Source: an uncultured Archangium sp. (GTDB lineage Bacteria; Myxococcota; Myxococcia; Myxococcales; Myxococcaceae). From it: a stretch of DNA of 64,000 nt. A program made the translations under genes and the position numbers. The notes beneath the pieces were generated by a model that was given only the letters and a program-made list of their open reading frames with translations, was not told where the DNA came from and did no database searches. Below, in pieces: positions 34,032 through 44,309 of the stretch; position 1 is the stretch's first letter; each line of letters begins with the position of its first letter. Location of the stretch: contig CAIVGN010000029.1 in NCBI GenBank assembly GCA_903905455.1, positions 62,001-126,000 on the forward strand. Reading direction: 5' to 3'.

Positions 34032-34387
34032 TGCGCGAGAGCCTCGCGACGCACGTGCACCTCGAGCTGTGGGACGTCGACCCGAAGTTGCTCGACGATC
34101 CCCTCCGCCTCGAGGCCGCGCTGCTCGAAGCCGCCCGCGCCGCCGGGTGCACCGTGCTCGGCTCGGTGAAGCACCAATTCCAGCCGCACGGTGCGAGTGT
34201 GGTGGTGCTGGTGGCCGAGAGCCACCTCTCCATCCACACCTGGCCCGAGCACGGGTACGCCGCCGCAGACATCCTCACGTGCGGCAAAACGCTGCCCGAG
34301 GAAGGGGTCAAGTCGTTGATCGGCCTGATGAAACCGGCACGACACGAAGTGCGCCGCTACGACCGGGGGAACGTGCGAACCCCCTGA
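34031..34387 (+). CDS. speD: S-adenosylmethionine decarboxylase proenzyme
   Basis: A 118-residue class 1B (SpeH-type) AdoMet decarboxylase. Self-cleavage to the pyruvoyl form is expected between Glu63 and Ser64 in VAESHLSIHTWPEHG; His69 and Cys84 (ILTCG) are in the positions of the processing and catalytic residues of this family. It makes decarboxylated AdoMet, the aminopropyl donor for spermidine. The ATG overlaps the prkA stop by one base, so the two are co-translated. No spermidine synthase (speE) gene follows, which is unusual, and the partner enzyme must be elsewhere. Confidence 0.93.
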   Translation: MRESLATHVHLELWDVDPKLLDDPLRLEAALLEAARAAGCTVLGSVKHQFQPHGASVVVLVAESHLSIHTWPEHGYAAADILTCGKTLPEEGVKSLIGLMKPARHEVRRYDRGNVRTP

Positions 34388-34511
34388 AAAGTGAGGCATC
34401 CGTCTTGACCCGTGGGCCGTAAGTAGAGGAAACTCCGGCCCCCAAACGAACCGGGCAGTCGCGTCGCATCCACCAACACCCGGTTGGCCACTACTTCAGG
34501 AAGGCGTCTCG

Positions 34512-36440
34512 ATGAGTCACGGACCCGTGATCCACTTCTTTGCCGGAAAGGGCGGCGCTGGCAAGTCCACCCTCGCCACCGCGTTTGCCCTCAACCTCCT
34601 CGAGGGGAGCGGCAAAGAGAAGATCCTGCTCCTCTCGCTCGAGACTCCGGGAGGCCTGGCCGATCTTCTGAAGAAGAAGCTCTCGAGCAAGCCCACCAAG
34701 CTCGCAGCGGGCAAGGGCACCGGTGGGCTGTTCGCCGCCGAAGTCGACTTCGCCGAGCACGGCGAGAACTTCGTGAAGTTCGCGAAGCCCCAGCTCCACG
34801 CGGCCGTCACCAAGGGCCAGGTGCTCTCGGAAGACGACCTGAAGAAGGTCATCGACGCCAGCCTCACCAACCAGGGCGAGGTGGGCTTCCTCTTCAGCCT
34901 GCTCGAGCTGGCCGAAGGCAAGGAATACGATCACGTGGTCATCGACGGCTGGTCGTCGACGCACACGCTGCGCCTGCTCGATCACGCCACCCAGGTGCGC
35001 AAGCTCGTCGGCCTCGTTCGCGCCGAGCGCACCCAGCGCCCCTCGAAGACCACCGTGCGCGCCCCGACGGCGGTCGACGAACTGGCCGCCAGGGCCGACG
35101 CGGTCAACGCCATGCTCAAGGACGTCAAGCGCTTCGCCGTGCACGTGTGCGCGGTCGCGGAGCCCGTCGGCGAGGCGCAGATCAAGAACCTGATGAAGGC
35201 GCTCACCGAGCGCGCCATCCCCGTGGCCGAGATCATCACGGACATGATCGAAGACGGGAAGGGCAGCCGCGAGGTCGAGAACCGCCGCGGGCTCCAGGCG
35301 CCCCACGTGCGCAAGTACCAGACGATGATCTCCAAGGTCGAGCTGGTGCAGCGCCGCATCGTCGGCCCGCGCGGCTTCGAGGAGATCAAGAAGTTCGCCA
35401 AGGAGTGGACGGGCAAGGAGACCAAGGCGCTTCAGTTCTCGCCTGCCGAGTCGCCCCCCGCGCTGGTCCGCGCACCCTCCATGCCGCCCATGGCGGCGCC
35501 GCCCATTCCCCCCACGCGCTTCATCTTCTTCGTGGGTTCCGGTGGCGTAGGCAAGAGCTCCTGCGCGGCCGCCGCCGCCGTGACGCTGACCGAGAAGGAG
35601 GGCCCGGTGCTGCTCCTTTCGATCGACCCGTCGCACTCGCTCTCCGACGTGCTGCAGAGCCGGCTGACCGACACCGAGACCCAGGTGAAGGGCACCAAGG
35701 GCCTCTACGCGCGCGAGATCGACTTCGCGAACTGGTTCGGCAACCTGCGCAAGAAGCTCAAGGAAGTCGTCGAGCCGATGTTCGGACCCGAGGCAAAGGG
35801 CGAGACCTTCTCGATCGACAAGGAGCTCTTCCGCAACCTGCTGGACCTTGCCCCGGTAGGCATGGACGAGCTGGCCGCGCTCAGCTCGCTGACCGACGCC
35901 CTGGTGCAGGAGCGCTTCAAGCGCATCGTCATCGACCCGGCGCCCTCGTCGAACTCGCTGCGCATTCTCGAGCTGCCGGCCATCGCGCGCCCGTGGCTCG
36001 CGGCGCTGCACGTGGTGGCCACCAAGTACAAGGCCAGGGGCGGCCAGGCGCTGCTCACCTGGGTCGAGGCGCTGCAGGCGCACATCGCCCGCTTCGAGAA
36101 GGCGATCCTCAACCCCAACGAGTGCCGCTTCATCGTGGTCACCCGCGGCGAAGAGCTGTCGGTGCCCGCCGCCGAGCGCCTCGTCGAGAGCCTCAAGGCG
36201 CGCCAGTTGCCCGTGGAGCGGGTGCTGGTGAACCGGGTGCTGCCCAAGACGACGTGCCCGGTCACCGAGGAGCGCCGCAAGAACGAGCTCGAGGTGGCCA
36301 AGCTGGTCGAGAAGAAGATCGGCCTGCCCGTCACCATGGCGCCTGCCCTGGGTCGTCACCCGGCCGGCCTGCGCGAGCTCAAGGGCTTCCGCACCAGCTG
36401 GTACGCCGCAGCCGCGGTGCTCAAGTCGAAGGCCGCGTAA
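34512..36440 (+). CDS. Tandem ArsA/GET3-type ATPase
   Basis: A 642-residue protein built of two ArsA-like halves joined by a Pro-rich linker (about residues 315-335, PSMPPMAAPPIPP). First P-loop GKGGAGKST at residues 12-20 (deviant Walker A with the intersubunit lysine). The second, GSGGVGKSS at 342-350, lacks the signature lysine after the first Gly. The second half keeps LLSIDPSHSLSDV, IVIDPAPSSNSLR (switch II type) and the TTCPVTEERR segment typical of ArsA-family switch/A-loops. No arsenic genes adjoin, and the Cys triad for arsenite is not evident, so it is better called an ArsA-like ATPase, perhaps for a membrane-protein targeting or motility/polar-protein role. An AGGAAGG precedes the start; a REP-like hairpin follows. 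Confidence 0.85.
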   Translation: MSHGPVIHFFAGKGGAGKSTLATAFALNLLEGSGKEKILLLSLETPGGLADLLKKKLSSKPTKLAAGKGTGGLFAAEVDFAEHGENFVKFAKPQLHAAVTKGQVLSEDDLKKVIDASLTNQGEVGFLFSLLELAEGKEYDHVVIDGWSSTHTLRLLDHATQVRKLVGLVRAERTQRPSKTTVRAPTAVDELAARADAVNAMLKDVKRFAVHVCAVAEPVGEAQIKNLMKALTERAIPVAEIITDMIEDGKGSREVENRRGLQAPHVRKYQTMISKVELVQRRIVGPRGFEEIKKFAKEWTGKETKALQFSPAESPPALVRAPSMPPMAAPPIPPTRFIFFVGSGGVGKSSCAAAAAVTLTEKEGPVLLLSIDPSHSLSDVLQSRLTDTETQVKGTKGLYAREIDFANWFGNLRKKLKEVVEPMFGPEAKGETFSIDKELFRNLLDLAPVGMDELAALSSLTDALVQERFKRIVIDPAPSSNSLRILELPAIARPWLAALHVVATKYKARGGQALLTWVEALQAHIARFEKAILNPNECRFIVVTRGEELSVPAAERLVESLKARQLPVERVLVNRVLPKTTCPVTEERRKNELEVAKLVEKKIGLPVTMAPALGRHPAGLRELKGFRTSWYAAAAVLKSKAA

Positions 36441-36452
36441 CGCGCTGGAATT

Positions 36453-36500
36453 CCCTCTCTCGCAACGGAGAGAGGGCGGGGGAGGGCGTCACGCGCCCCC
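36453..36500 (+). repeat. REP-like palindrome, possible terminator
   Basis: CCCTCTCT (36453-36460) pairs perfectly with AGAGAGGG (36469-36476) over an 8-base loop, followed by a G-rich GGGGGAGGG stretch. This is the form of the short REP-like elements common in high-GC genomes and would also fold as a terminator hairpin between the ArsA-like gene and accA. It has no T-run. Confidence 0.5.
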
Positions 36501-36566
36501 TTCAACGCCCCGCGTCGTCTTTCCCTTCTTGACGACGCGCCGTAGCTCGACGACACCACGCGCGAC

Positions 36567-37535
<969 letters not shown>

Positions 37536-38213
37536 TTGAAACGGCCGCTCATCGTCGCCATTGATGGTCCCGCCGGCGCCGGGAAGTCGAGCGTCTCCAA
37601 GACCCTCGCGTTGCGCCTGGGCTTCACCCTCGTCGACACCGGCGCCATCTACCGGTGCGTGGCCCTCAAGGCGAAGCGGAGCGGCGTGGCCTTCGAGGAC
37701 CACGCCGGCCTGCAGGCGCTCCTCGACACCATCACCGTCACCTTCCGCATGGACGAGGACAAGAACCACGTCCTCCTCGACGGCGAAGACGTGTCGGAGG
37801 CCATCCGGTCGCCCGAGAACTCCCTTGCCGCGAGCCGGTTCTCCGGGCTCCCGGTGGTGCGCAACGCGCTGCTCGACCTGCAGCGGCGCCTCGCCCTGGC
37901 GGCCGAGAAGGGCGCCATTCTCGAGGGCCGCGACATCGGCACCGTGGTCTTCCCCGACGCCGACCTGAAGATCTTCCTCTTCGCCGACCCGGCCATTCGC
38001 GCCCGGCGCCGCTTCGAGGAGCTCTTCCAGAAGGGCCACGAGAAGCCCGTGGCGCAGGTGCTGGCCGACCAGAACCAGCGCGACAAGGAAGACTCCGAGC
38101 GCGAGGTCGCACCCCTCAAGCCGGCCGACGACGCGGTCAAGATTGACTCCACCGAGCTGGCGTTGTCCGACGTGGTGCACCAGATCGAAAGCCTGGTGGC
38201 GGCCCGTCGCTGA
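37536..38213 (+). CDS. cmk: Cytidylate kinase
   Basis: A 225-residue CMP/dCMP kinase. P-loop DGPAGAGKSSVSK near residues 10-22, DTGAIYRCVAL (CMP binding), LEGRDIGTVVFPDAD and FADPAIRARRR (LID) are all family marks. The start is TTG at 37536, immediately after the accA TAA; no other start allows the P-loop strand (RPLIVAIDGP). Its weak start codon right behind accA suggests reinitiation-dependent translation. Makes CDP for nucleic-acid and lipid synthesis in the cytoplasm. Confidence 0.95.
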   Translation: MKRPLIVAIDGPAGAGKSSVSKTLALRLGFTLVDTGAIYRCVALKAKRSGVAFEDHAGLQALLDTITVTFRMDEDKNHVLLDGEDVSEAIRSPENSLAASRFSGLPVVRNALLDLQRRLALAAEKGAILEGRDIGTVVFPDADLKIFLFADPAIRARRRFEELFQKGHEKPVAQVLADQNQRDKEDSEREVAPLKPADDAVKIDSTELALSDVVHQIESLVAARR

Positions 38214-38261
38214 CCGGATTCTTCCGGTGAGCGCCCGCGGGCCGTACACTGCAGACCCCAC

Positions 38262-40019
38262 ATGAAGTGGACCACTGACGAATTCACCGGGAGGCGCTTC
38301 GGAAAGTACGAAGTGCTTTGCCGGTTGGCGATCGGCGGCATGGCTGAGATCTTTCTCGGCTTTGCCCGGTCGGGTCCGTTCGTCGGTCGGCCGGTGGTGA
38401 TCAAGCGCATCCTCCACGAGCAGCGCGAAGATCCCAACGCCATGCAGATGCTGCTCGACGAGGCCAAGATGACGGCCACGCTGAGCCACCCCAACGTCGC
38501 CCAGGTCATCGACCTCGAGACGGCCGACGACGAGGTGCTGCTGGTCATCGAGTTCATCACCGGCGCGAACATCGAGGAGATCGTCGAGGCCTATACCGCC
38601 CGGGGCGAGCCCGTGCCCCTGGGCTTCGCGATCACCGTCATCCGCGAGGCGGCGCAGGGACTGGGCCACGCGCACGGCCACAAGAACGGCAAGGGCGAGC
38701 TGATGCCCATCATCCACCGCGACGTGACGCCGCGGAACGTGATGATCGACTTCGAGGGCTCGATCAAGGTGCTCGACTTCGGCATCGCGCGCGCCAAGGG
38801 CAGCGAGCGGCGCACCGTGGCCGGCATGGTGCGCGGGACCACGGCCTACATGTCGCCCGAGCAGGCCATCGCCAAGGAGCTCGACCCGCGCACCGATCTC
38901 TTCTCGCTGGGCACCATCTTCCACGAGCTGCTGACCGGCCAGCGCCTGTTCTACAAGGGCAACCCGGGGCAGGAGATGGCCGCGGTGTACGAGGGGGAGA
39001 TCCCGCTCCCCTCGAAGGTGAACCGGCGGGTGCCCAAGGCCCTGGACACCGTGGTGATGCGGGTGCTCGAGCGCAAGCTCGACAAGCGCTACCAGACGGC
39101 CGTGGAGCTGATTCGCGACCTCTCGTTGGCGGCCAGCTCGACCGCGTGGTCGAAGGAGCGCTGCGCGGAGCTGGTGCGGGAGCGCTTCAGCGCCCGCCAG
39201 AAGGACATCGAGAAGCTGCTGATCCGCATCCCCAACAAGTCGTCGCCTTCGCCGGCACCCCAGCCGCCCGCGCCGCAGCCCTCCGCGCCGGCGTACCCCG
39301 AGGGGCGCACCATCATCGGCCGGGGTCCGGTGGGCCCGCCGCCCGACGACAGCGGCGCGCGCACCATGATGAGCGTGGGGCCGCTGGGTGACCGCCGCCC
39401 GACGCTGGTCACCGAGCCGGGCACCGGCGCCTCCACCGAGCCCAGCCGCCCGATGCCCCCGCCGCAGAAGCTGGCGACGCCGCCCCCCCAGCCGCCGACC
39501 AACCCCATGGCCACCGGCCAGGGCCTGAGCGCGGCGCAGCTCTTCGACGACGACGACAGCCACGAAGACGCGCGCACGCACATCATCCCCAACGGGTCGG
39601 TCCGCGCGCAGCAGAGCGTCTCCGACCTGCCCACCGACCCGCGCCGCGCCGCGATCCCCCGCAGCCCGCCCCCGGCCGAAGGCGCGTCGAAGGCGCTGCT
39701 GGTGATCGCCGCCCTCGGAGTGCTGCTGGTCGGCGCCCTGGGTGGCGCCTTCCTCTTCCGCAGCATGCAGCCGCCGGCGCCCGCCCAGGGATCCACGCTG
39801 GTACGACTGGCCCTGTCGGCCGATCGCCCGGCGAACGTGTGGCTGGGCAAGCAGGAGCTGGGGCCGACGCCGATCTCGGTCTTCATCCCCACCGGCCGGC
39901 ACCTCCTCGAGCTGCGCGAAGAAGACGGCGCCCGGCGCTCCCTCGACGTGAACCTGCCCGCCGACCAGGCCGAGGCAAAGATGGTGGTAACGCTCGACTC
40001 ACTGCCGCTGCTGCCGTAA
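38262..40019 (+). CDS. Ser/Thr protein kinase with transmembrane segment and C-terminal PEGA domain
   Basis: A 585-residue Hanks-type kinase. Kinase domain residues about 12-285: glycine loop LAIGGMAEIFLG, ATP Lys48 in VIKRI, catalytic HRDVTPRN with Asp154 and Asn159, DFG at 172-174, and TAYMSPEQ. Catalytic residues are intact. A Pro-rich, low-complexity stretch (about 325-475) with two-fold ARTMMS/ARTHII sequences links to a single transmembrane helix (about 479-500, LLVIAALGVLLVGALGG) and an outer PEGA-like domain (RPANVWLGKQELGPTPISVF, TGRHLLELRE). The topology is therefore inside kinase, outside PEGA sensor. Substrate unknown. Lies between cmk and the ACE-like peptidase, 48 and 10 bases away, likely the same transcript. 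Confidence 0.92.
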   Translation: MKWTTDEFTGRRFGKYEVLCRLAIGGMAEIFLGFARSGPFVGRPVVIKRILHEQREDPNAMQMLLDEAKMTATLSHPNVAQVIDLETADDEVLLVIEFITGANIEEIVEAYTARGEPVPLGFAITVIREAAQGLGHAHGHKNGKGELMPIIHRDVTPRNVMIDFEGSIKVLDFGIARAKGSERRTVAGMVRGTTAYMSPEQAIAKELDPRTDLFSLGTIFHELLTGQRLFYKGNPGQEMAAVYEGEIPLPSKVNRRVPKALDTVVMRVLERKLDKRYQTAVELIRDLSLAASSTAWSKERCAELVRERFSARQKDIEKLLIRIPNKSSPSPAPQPPAPQPSAPAYPEGRTIIGRGPVGPPPDDSGARTMMSVGPLGDRRPTLVTEPGTGASTEPSRPMPPPQKLATPPPQPPTNPMATGQGLSAAQLFDDDDSHEDARTHIIPNGSVRAQQSVSDLPTDPRRAAIPRSPPPAEGASKALLVIAALGVLLVGALGGAFLFRSMQPPAPAQGSTLVRLALSADRPANVWLGKQELGPTPISVFIPTGRHLLELREEDGARRSLDVNLPADQAEAKMVVTLDSLPLLP

Positions 40020-40029
40020 TCGGCGGCGT

Positions 40030-41868
40030 ATGCACGCTCTCCTCAGTGTCGTTGCAGCGATCGCTCTCGCGCAGGCGCCGGCCCCGAAGCCCGCCACGCC
40101 CGACGAAGCGAAGGCCTTCGTGAAGAAGCTCGACGCCGATCTCCGCAAGCTCTGGGTGCGGCAGTCGACGGCCGAGTGGGTCAAGTCCACGTACATCACC
40201 GACGACACCGAGCGGAACGCGGCGGCGATGAACGAAGACGTCATGGCCTACGTGACCCAGGCCACCAAGGACGCCCAGCGCTTCAAGGGCCTCAAGCTCG
40301 ACCCCGAGACCGAGCGCATGCTGTACCTCCTGCGCATGTCGACCGCGCTGCCCGCGCCGTCCGACGCCGCCAAGCGCACCGAGCTGGCGAACACCGCCGC
40401 GAAGCTCGAGGGCCTCTACGGCAAGGGCAAGTCGTGCAAGCCCGGCAAGCCGGGGAAGGACGGCAAGGCCACCGAGGAGTGCCGCGATCTCCAGCAACTC
40501 TCGAAGGTGATGACCCGCATCTCCGACAAGAAGCAGCCCGCCAGCTACGACGAGCTGCTCGAGGCCTGGTCGAGCTGGCACGCGACCTCGAAGGAGATGC
40601 GCCCCCTCTACGAGCGACTGGTCTCGCTCTCCAACGAGGGCGCGAAGGAGTTCGGCGCCCCGGACTTGGGCGAGCTCTGGCGCTCGGCCTACGACATGCC
40701 CCCGGCCGAGTTCGAGAAGGAGACCGACCGCCTGTGGAGCCAGGTCAAGCCGCTCTACGACGACCTCCACTGCTACGTGCGCGGCAAGTTGAGCAAGAAG
40801 TTCGGCGCGGACAAGGTGGGCGCCACCGGCCCCATCCCCGCGCACCTGCTCGGCAACATGTGGGCGCAGGAGTGGGCCAACGTCTATCCGCTGGTCGAGC
40901 CCTACGCCGGCCAGTCGAGCCTCGACGTGACCAAGAAGCTCGAGGCCCAGAAGTACGACCCGCAGAAGCTGGTGCGCCTGGGCGAGAGCTTCTTCACCTC
41001 GCTGGGCATGGACCCGCTGCCGTCGACCTTCTGGGAGCGCAGCCAGTTCGTCAAGCCGCCGGGCCGCGACGTGGTCTGCCACGCCAGCGCGTGGGACGTG
41101 ACCTTCGCCAACGATCTGCGCATCAAGATGTGCATCAAGATCGACGAGGAGGACCTGATCACCGTCCACCACGAGCTCGGTCACGACTACTACTTCCAGA
41201 ACTACTACACGAAGCCGGTGCTCTTTCAGCAGGGCGCCAACGACGGCTTCCACGAGGCCATCGGTGACGCGCTCACCCTGTCGATCACCCCCGAGTACCT
41301 GAAGTCACTCAAGCTCATCGACGCGCTGCCCAGGGACGAGAAGGGCCTCATCAACGTGCAGATGAAGGACGCCCTCGAGAAGATCGCCTTCCTCCCGTTC
41401 GGTCGCATGATCGACCAGTGGCGGTGGGACGTCTTCAGCGGGAAGGTGAAGCCTGGCGAGTACAACAAGCACTGGTGGGAGCTGCGCCTCAAGTACCAGG
41501 GCATCGCCCCGGCGGGCGGCGCGCGCAGCGAAGACTTCTTCGACCCGGGCGCGAAGTACCACATCCCCGCGAACGTCCCGTACATGCGCTACTTCCTGGC
41601 GCGCATCCTCCAGTTCCAGTTCCACCGGGCCATGTGCCAGGCCGCGGGTCATACCGGACCGCTGCACACCTGCAGCATCTACGGGAACAAGGCCGCCGGG
41701 GCGAAGCTCAAGGCGATGCTCGCCATGGGCGCCAGCAAGCCGTGGCCGGACGCGCTCGAGGCCCTCACCGGCCAGCGCCAGATGGATGCCACCGCGATCC
41801 TCGACTACTTCGCCCCCCTCCAGGCCTGGCTGAAAGAGCAGAACAAGGGCCAGCAGTGCGGGTGGTGA
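40030..41868 (+). CDS. M2-family peptidase, angiotensin-converting-enzyme-like
   Basis: A 612-residue exported (signal [16 protein letters not shown]) zinc dipeptidyl carboxypeptidase. The HExxH motif is H381-E382-L-G-H385 in [10 protein letters not shown], and the third ligand Glu409 lies in HEAIGD, exactly 24 residues after the second His, as in human ACE. Other M2 marks: [67 protein letters not shown] and TGQRQMDA. It removes C-terminal dipeptides from peptides in the periplasm or outside the cell. It ends the accA-cmk-kinase run, and a strong terminator begins at the next base. Confidence 0.93.
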   Translation: MHALLSVVAAIALAQAPAPKPATPDEAKAFVKKLDADLRKLWVRQSTAEWVKSTYITDDTERNAAAMNEDVMAYVTQATKDAQRFKGLKLDPETERMLYLLRMSTALPAPSDAAKRTELANTAAKLEGLYGKGKSCKPGKPGKDGKATEECRDLQQLSKVMTRISDKKQPASYDELLEAWSSWHATSKEMRPLYERLVSLSNEGAKEFGAPDLGELWRSAYDMPPAEFEKETDRLWSQVKPLYDDLHCYVRGKLSKKFGADKVGATGPIPAHLLGNMWAQEWANVYPLVEPYAGQSSLDVTKKLEAQKYDPQKLVRLGESFFTSLGMDPLPSTFWERSQFVKPPGRDVVCHASAWDVTFANDLRIKMCIKIDEEDLITVHHELGHDYYFQNYYTKPVLFQQGANDGFHEAIGDALTLSITPEYLKSLKLIDALPRDEKGLINVQMKDALEKIAFLPFGRMIDQWRWDVFSGKVKPGEYNKHWWELRLKYQGIAPAGGARSEDFFDPGAKYHIPANVPYMRYFLARILQFQFHRAMCQAAGHTGPLHTCSIYGNKAAGAKLKAMLAMGASKPWPDALEALTGQRQMDATAILDYFAPLQAWLKEQNKGQQCGW

Positions 41869-41904
41869 CCTTTCACTTCTGAATATTTTTTCAGAAATGA
41901 AAGG
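41869..41904 (+). terminator. Strong hairpin terminator after the ACE-like gene
   Basis: CCTTTCACTTCTGA and TCAGAAATGAAAGG pair over 14 positions (13 matched, one mismatch), with an A/T-rich loop containing six T residues. Unusually AT-rich for this genome, so it stands out. It probably ends the accA-to-peptidase transcript and insulates the cold-shock gene. Confidence 0.72.
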
Positions 41905-41911
41905 TCGGCCG

Positions 41912-41941
41912 TGGACATTGCACACACCGGTCTCCTAAAAA
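41912..41941 (+). promoter_or_regulatory. Sigma70-type promoter for the cold-shock gene
   Basis: TGGACA (41912-41917) matches 5 of 6 of the -35 consensus, and TAAAAA (41936-41941) 4 of 6 of the -10, with an 18-base spacer. This would give a leader of about 45 bases, T- and C-rich (CTCCTCCCTCCTGC), before ATG 41994. By eye only. Confidence 0.45.
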
Positions 41942-41993
41942 GTGCTCCTCCCTCCTGCTTGTGGGTGGGGCAACTGAAGGACATCAGACGCAT

Positions 41994-42197
41994 ATGGCTA
42001 CTGGTACCGTGAAGTGGTTCAACGACGCGAAGGGCTTTGGGTTCATCACGCAGGACGGCGGGGGCGAAGACGTGTTTTGCCACCACACTGCGATCACGAT
42101 GGACGGGTTCCGCACCCTCCAGGAGGGTCAGAAGGTTGAGTTCGACGTGACCCGTGGCCCGAAGGGCCTCCAGGCGCAGAACGTTCGCGCCGTCTGA
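41994..42197 (+). CDS. Cold-shock domain protein (CspA family)
   Basis: A 67-residue single cold-shock domain. [20 protein letters not shown] includes RNP1 (KGFGFI) and DVFCHHTAI is the RNP2 variant (the usual DVFVH reads DVFCH). Start ATG 41994 gives the standard family N-terminus; an upstream GTG would add 11 foreign residues. Acts as a single-stranded nucleic-acid chaperone in the cytoplasm. It is insulated by a terminator upstream and a GC hairpin downstream (42236-42261), so it is a single gene. Confidence 0.95.
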   Translation: MATGTVKWFNDAKGFGFITQDGGGEDVFCHHTAITMDGFRTLQEGQKVEFDVTRGPKGLQAQNVRAV

Positions 42198-42235
42198 ATC
42201 ACGCTCCACCGTTTCACCGAAGGACATCTACTCGG

Positions 42236-42261
42236 CCCGGCGGGGGGGATAACTCGCCGGG
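42236..42261 (+). terminator. GC hairpin after the cold-shock gene
   Basis: CCCGGCG (42236-42242) pairs perfectly with CGCCGGG (42255-42261) over a 12-base loop. No T-run follows, so it is only a possible terminator. The following gene starts at 42306. Confidence 0.4.
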
Positions 42262-42305
42262 TCGCTGTATGTCTGGGGCCCCAAGGTCCGCTAGGAAGCG
42301 CCGTC

Positions 42306-44306
42306 ATGTTCCTCCTGACGTTGGTGCTCGCGGCCTCCCCCATGAACACGAAAAGCATTGAAGCAGAGCTCCTCAAGACCCACGGGGAGGCCCAGCGCGC
42401 GCGCATCGAACGCGGCGTGCGGCAAGTCGCCACGCTGTGGCGCAAGGAGGACGGCGATCTCGGCGCGTTCGCCCGGGAGCACTTCCTCGTCGACCCGAAG
42501 GATCTCGACGCCACCTTCAACCGCTTCGAGGCGAACTTCGAGCAGCTCGACGGCCACTTCCTGGAGATCGGTCGCGAGCTGCGCAAGTCCACCGAGCTCG
42601 ACGTGGGGCCGATGCTCAAGGTCGACCCGTTCTTCGCCGAGTACGACGCGTCGGCGCACCTCACCGAGGACCTCTTCAACAACAAGCTGGGCTTCATGGT
42701 GCTGCTCAACTTCCCGCTCACCACGCTCGAGCAGCGGCTCGCGGCGAAGGACTGGTCGCGGCAGCAGTGGGCCGAGGCCAGGCTCGCCGCGCGCTTCGGT
42801 CGTCGCGTGCCCGCCGCCGTGCAGCAGGAGATCACCTCCGCCCAGTCGGCCGCCGACCTCTACATCGCCGAATACAACCTGTGGATGCACCACGTGCTGG
42901 CCGAGAAGGGCGAGCGGCTCTTCCCGAAGGGCAAGCGCCTCATCAGCCACTGGAACCTCCGCGACGAGCTCAAGGCGAACTACGCCGACAAGGACGGGCT
43001 CGAGAAGCAGCGCACGATCATCAAGGTGATGGAGCGCATCGTCACCCAGGCCATCCCCGCCTCGGTGATCAACAACCCGGGCGTCGACTGGAACCCCTTC
43101 ACCAACACCGTGGTCACCGCCGCGGCCGGCACCCTCGAAGACGACGCCCCGAAGAAGGGGGCCGCGCCCTCGACGAAGCCCGAGCCCGACGTGCGCTACG
43201 GGAAGCTGCAGGCCAACTACAAGGCGCAGGCGAAGGCCGACCCGTTCTCGCCCACCGCGCCCACGGCCATCGACCGCTCGTTCTCGCTGGGCGCGGAGAT
43301 GCCCGAGGCGCGGGTCAAGGAGCTGCTCGAGTCGGTCCTCAAGAGCCCGCTGGTGCCCCGGGTGGCCGCTCAGATCGAGAAGAAGGTCGGCCGCAAGCTC
43401 GAGCCCACGGATCTCTGGTTCAACGGCTTCCTGCCGCGCGGGTCGATCCCCGAGACGGAGTTGGACGCGAAGGTGCGCGCGAAGTACCCGAACGCGCCGG
43501 CCTTCGCGAAGGACATCCCGCGCATCCTCCAGGGCCTGGGCTTCAACGCCGAGCGCGCCCGGTACCTCTCGGAGCGCATCCTCGTCGACCCGTCACGCGG
43601 CGCTGGCCACGCGATGCAGTCGGCCCGCCGGGGTGACTTCCCCCACCTGCGCACCCGCGTGGAGAAGGAGGGCATGAACTACAAGGGCTACAACATCGCC
43701 GTCCACGAGCTGGGTCACAACGTCGAGCAGGTGTTCTCGCTCTACGACGTGGACCACACGCTGCTCGCCGGCGTGCCCAACACCGCCTTCACCGAGGCCA
43801 TCGCCTTCGTGTTCCAGGCGAAGGATCTCGAGCTGCTCGGCCTGGGCAAGCCCGACGCCGAGGCCGACCGCCTGCGCGTGCTCAACGACTTCTGGATGAC
43901 CTGGGAGATCGCCGGCGTGGCCCTGGTGGACATCGCGGTCTGGCACTGGATGTACGATCACCCGAAGGCGACGCCGGCCCAGCTGCGCGACGCGACGGTC
44001 GAGATCTCGAAGAAGACCTGGGACCAGTATTACGCCCCGGTCCTGGGCGGGAAGGGCACGCCGCTGCTCGGCATCTACTCCCACATGATCAGCTACCCGA
44101 TGTACCTCTTCAATTACCCGCTGGGTCACCTCATCGCGTTCCAGATCGAGGAGCAGGTGAAGAAGACCGGGAAGATCGGGCCGGAGATCGAGCGCATGTC
44201 GAAGGTCGGCGCGATCACCCCCGACGCGTGGATGGTCAACGCCAGCGGTGAACCGGTGTCCTCGGGGCCGCTGCTGCGCGCCACCGAGGCCGCCCTCGGG
44301 AAGTAA
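42306..44306 (+). CDS. Zinc metallopeptidase-like protein, gluzincin type (M2/M3-like)
   Basis: A 666-residue protein with a short hydrophobic N-terminus (MFLLTLVLAASPM). HExxH is at residues 467-471 (AVHELGHNVEQVF) and a likely third ligand Glu497 in FTEAIAFVF, 26 residues later, the gluzincin spacing. The C-terminal half is helical and aromatic-rich as in M2/M3 thimet-type peptidases, but the usual family signatures beyond HELGH were not found, so the family is left open. It is a different protein from the ACE-like gene 2.3 kb upstream; the two share only the general metal-site plan. Substrate unknown. Convergent with the lipoprotein gene at 44310, three bases apart. Confidence 0.8.
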   Translation: MFLLTLVLAASPMNTKSIEAELLKTHGEAQRARIERGVRQVATLWRKEDGDLGAFAREHFLVDPKDLDATFNRFEANFEQLDGHFLEIGRELRKSTELDVGPMLKVDPFFAEYDASAHLTEDLFNNKLGFMVLLNFPLTTLEQRLAAKDWSRQQWAEARLAARFGRRVPAAVQQEITSAQSAADLYIAEYNLWMHHVLAEKGERLFPKGKRLISHWNLRDELKANYADKDGLEKQRTIIKVMERIVTQAIPASVINNPGVDWNPFTNTVVTAAAGTLEDDAPKKGAAPSTKPEPDVRYGKLQANYKAQAKADPFSPTAPTAIDRSFSLGAEMPEARVKELLESVLKSPLVPRVAAQIEKKVGRKLEPTDLWFNGFLPRGSIPETELDAKVRAKYPNAPAFAKDIPRILQGLGFNAERARYLSERILVDPSRGAGHAMQSARRGDFPHLRTRVEKEGMNYKGYNIAVHELGHNVEQVFSLYDVDHTLLAGVPNTAFTEAIAFVFQAKDLELLGLGKPDAEADRLRVLNDFWMTWEIAGVALVDIAVWHWMYDHPKATPAQLRDATVEISKKTWDQYYAPVLGGKGTPLLGIYSHMISYPMYLFNYPLGHLIAFQIEEQVKKTGKIGPEIERMSKVGAITPDAWMVNASGEPVSSGPLLRATEAALGK

Positions 44307-44309
44307 GGG

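Noticed and set aside
34405-34433. Sigma70 promoter starting at TTGACC before the ArsA-like gene
   Set aside because: No acceptable -10 at 16-18 bases; the TAAGTA seen is only nine bases away.
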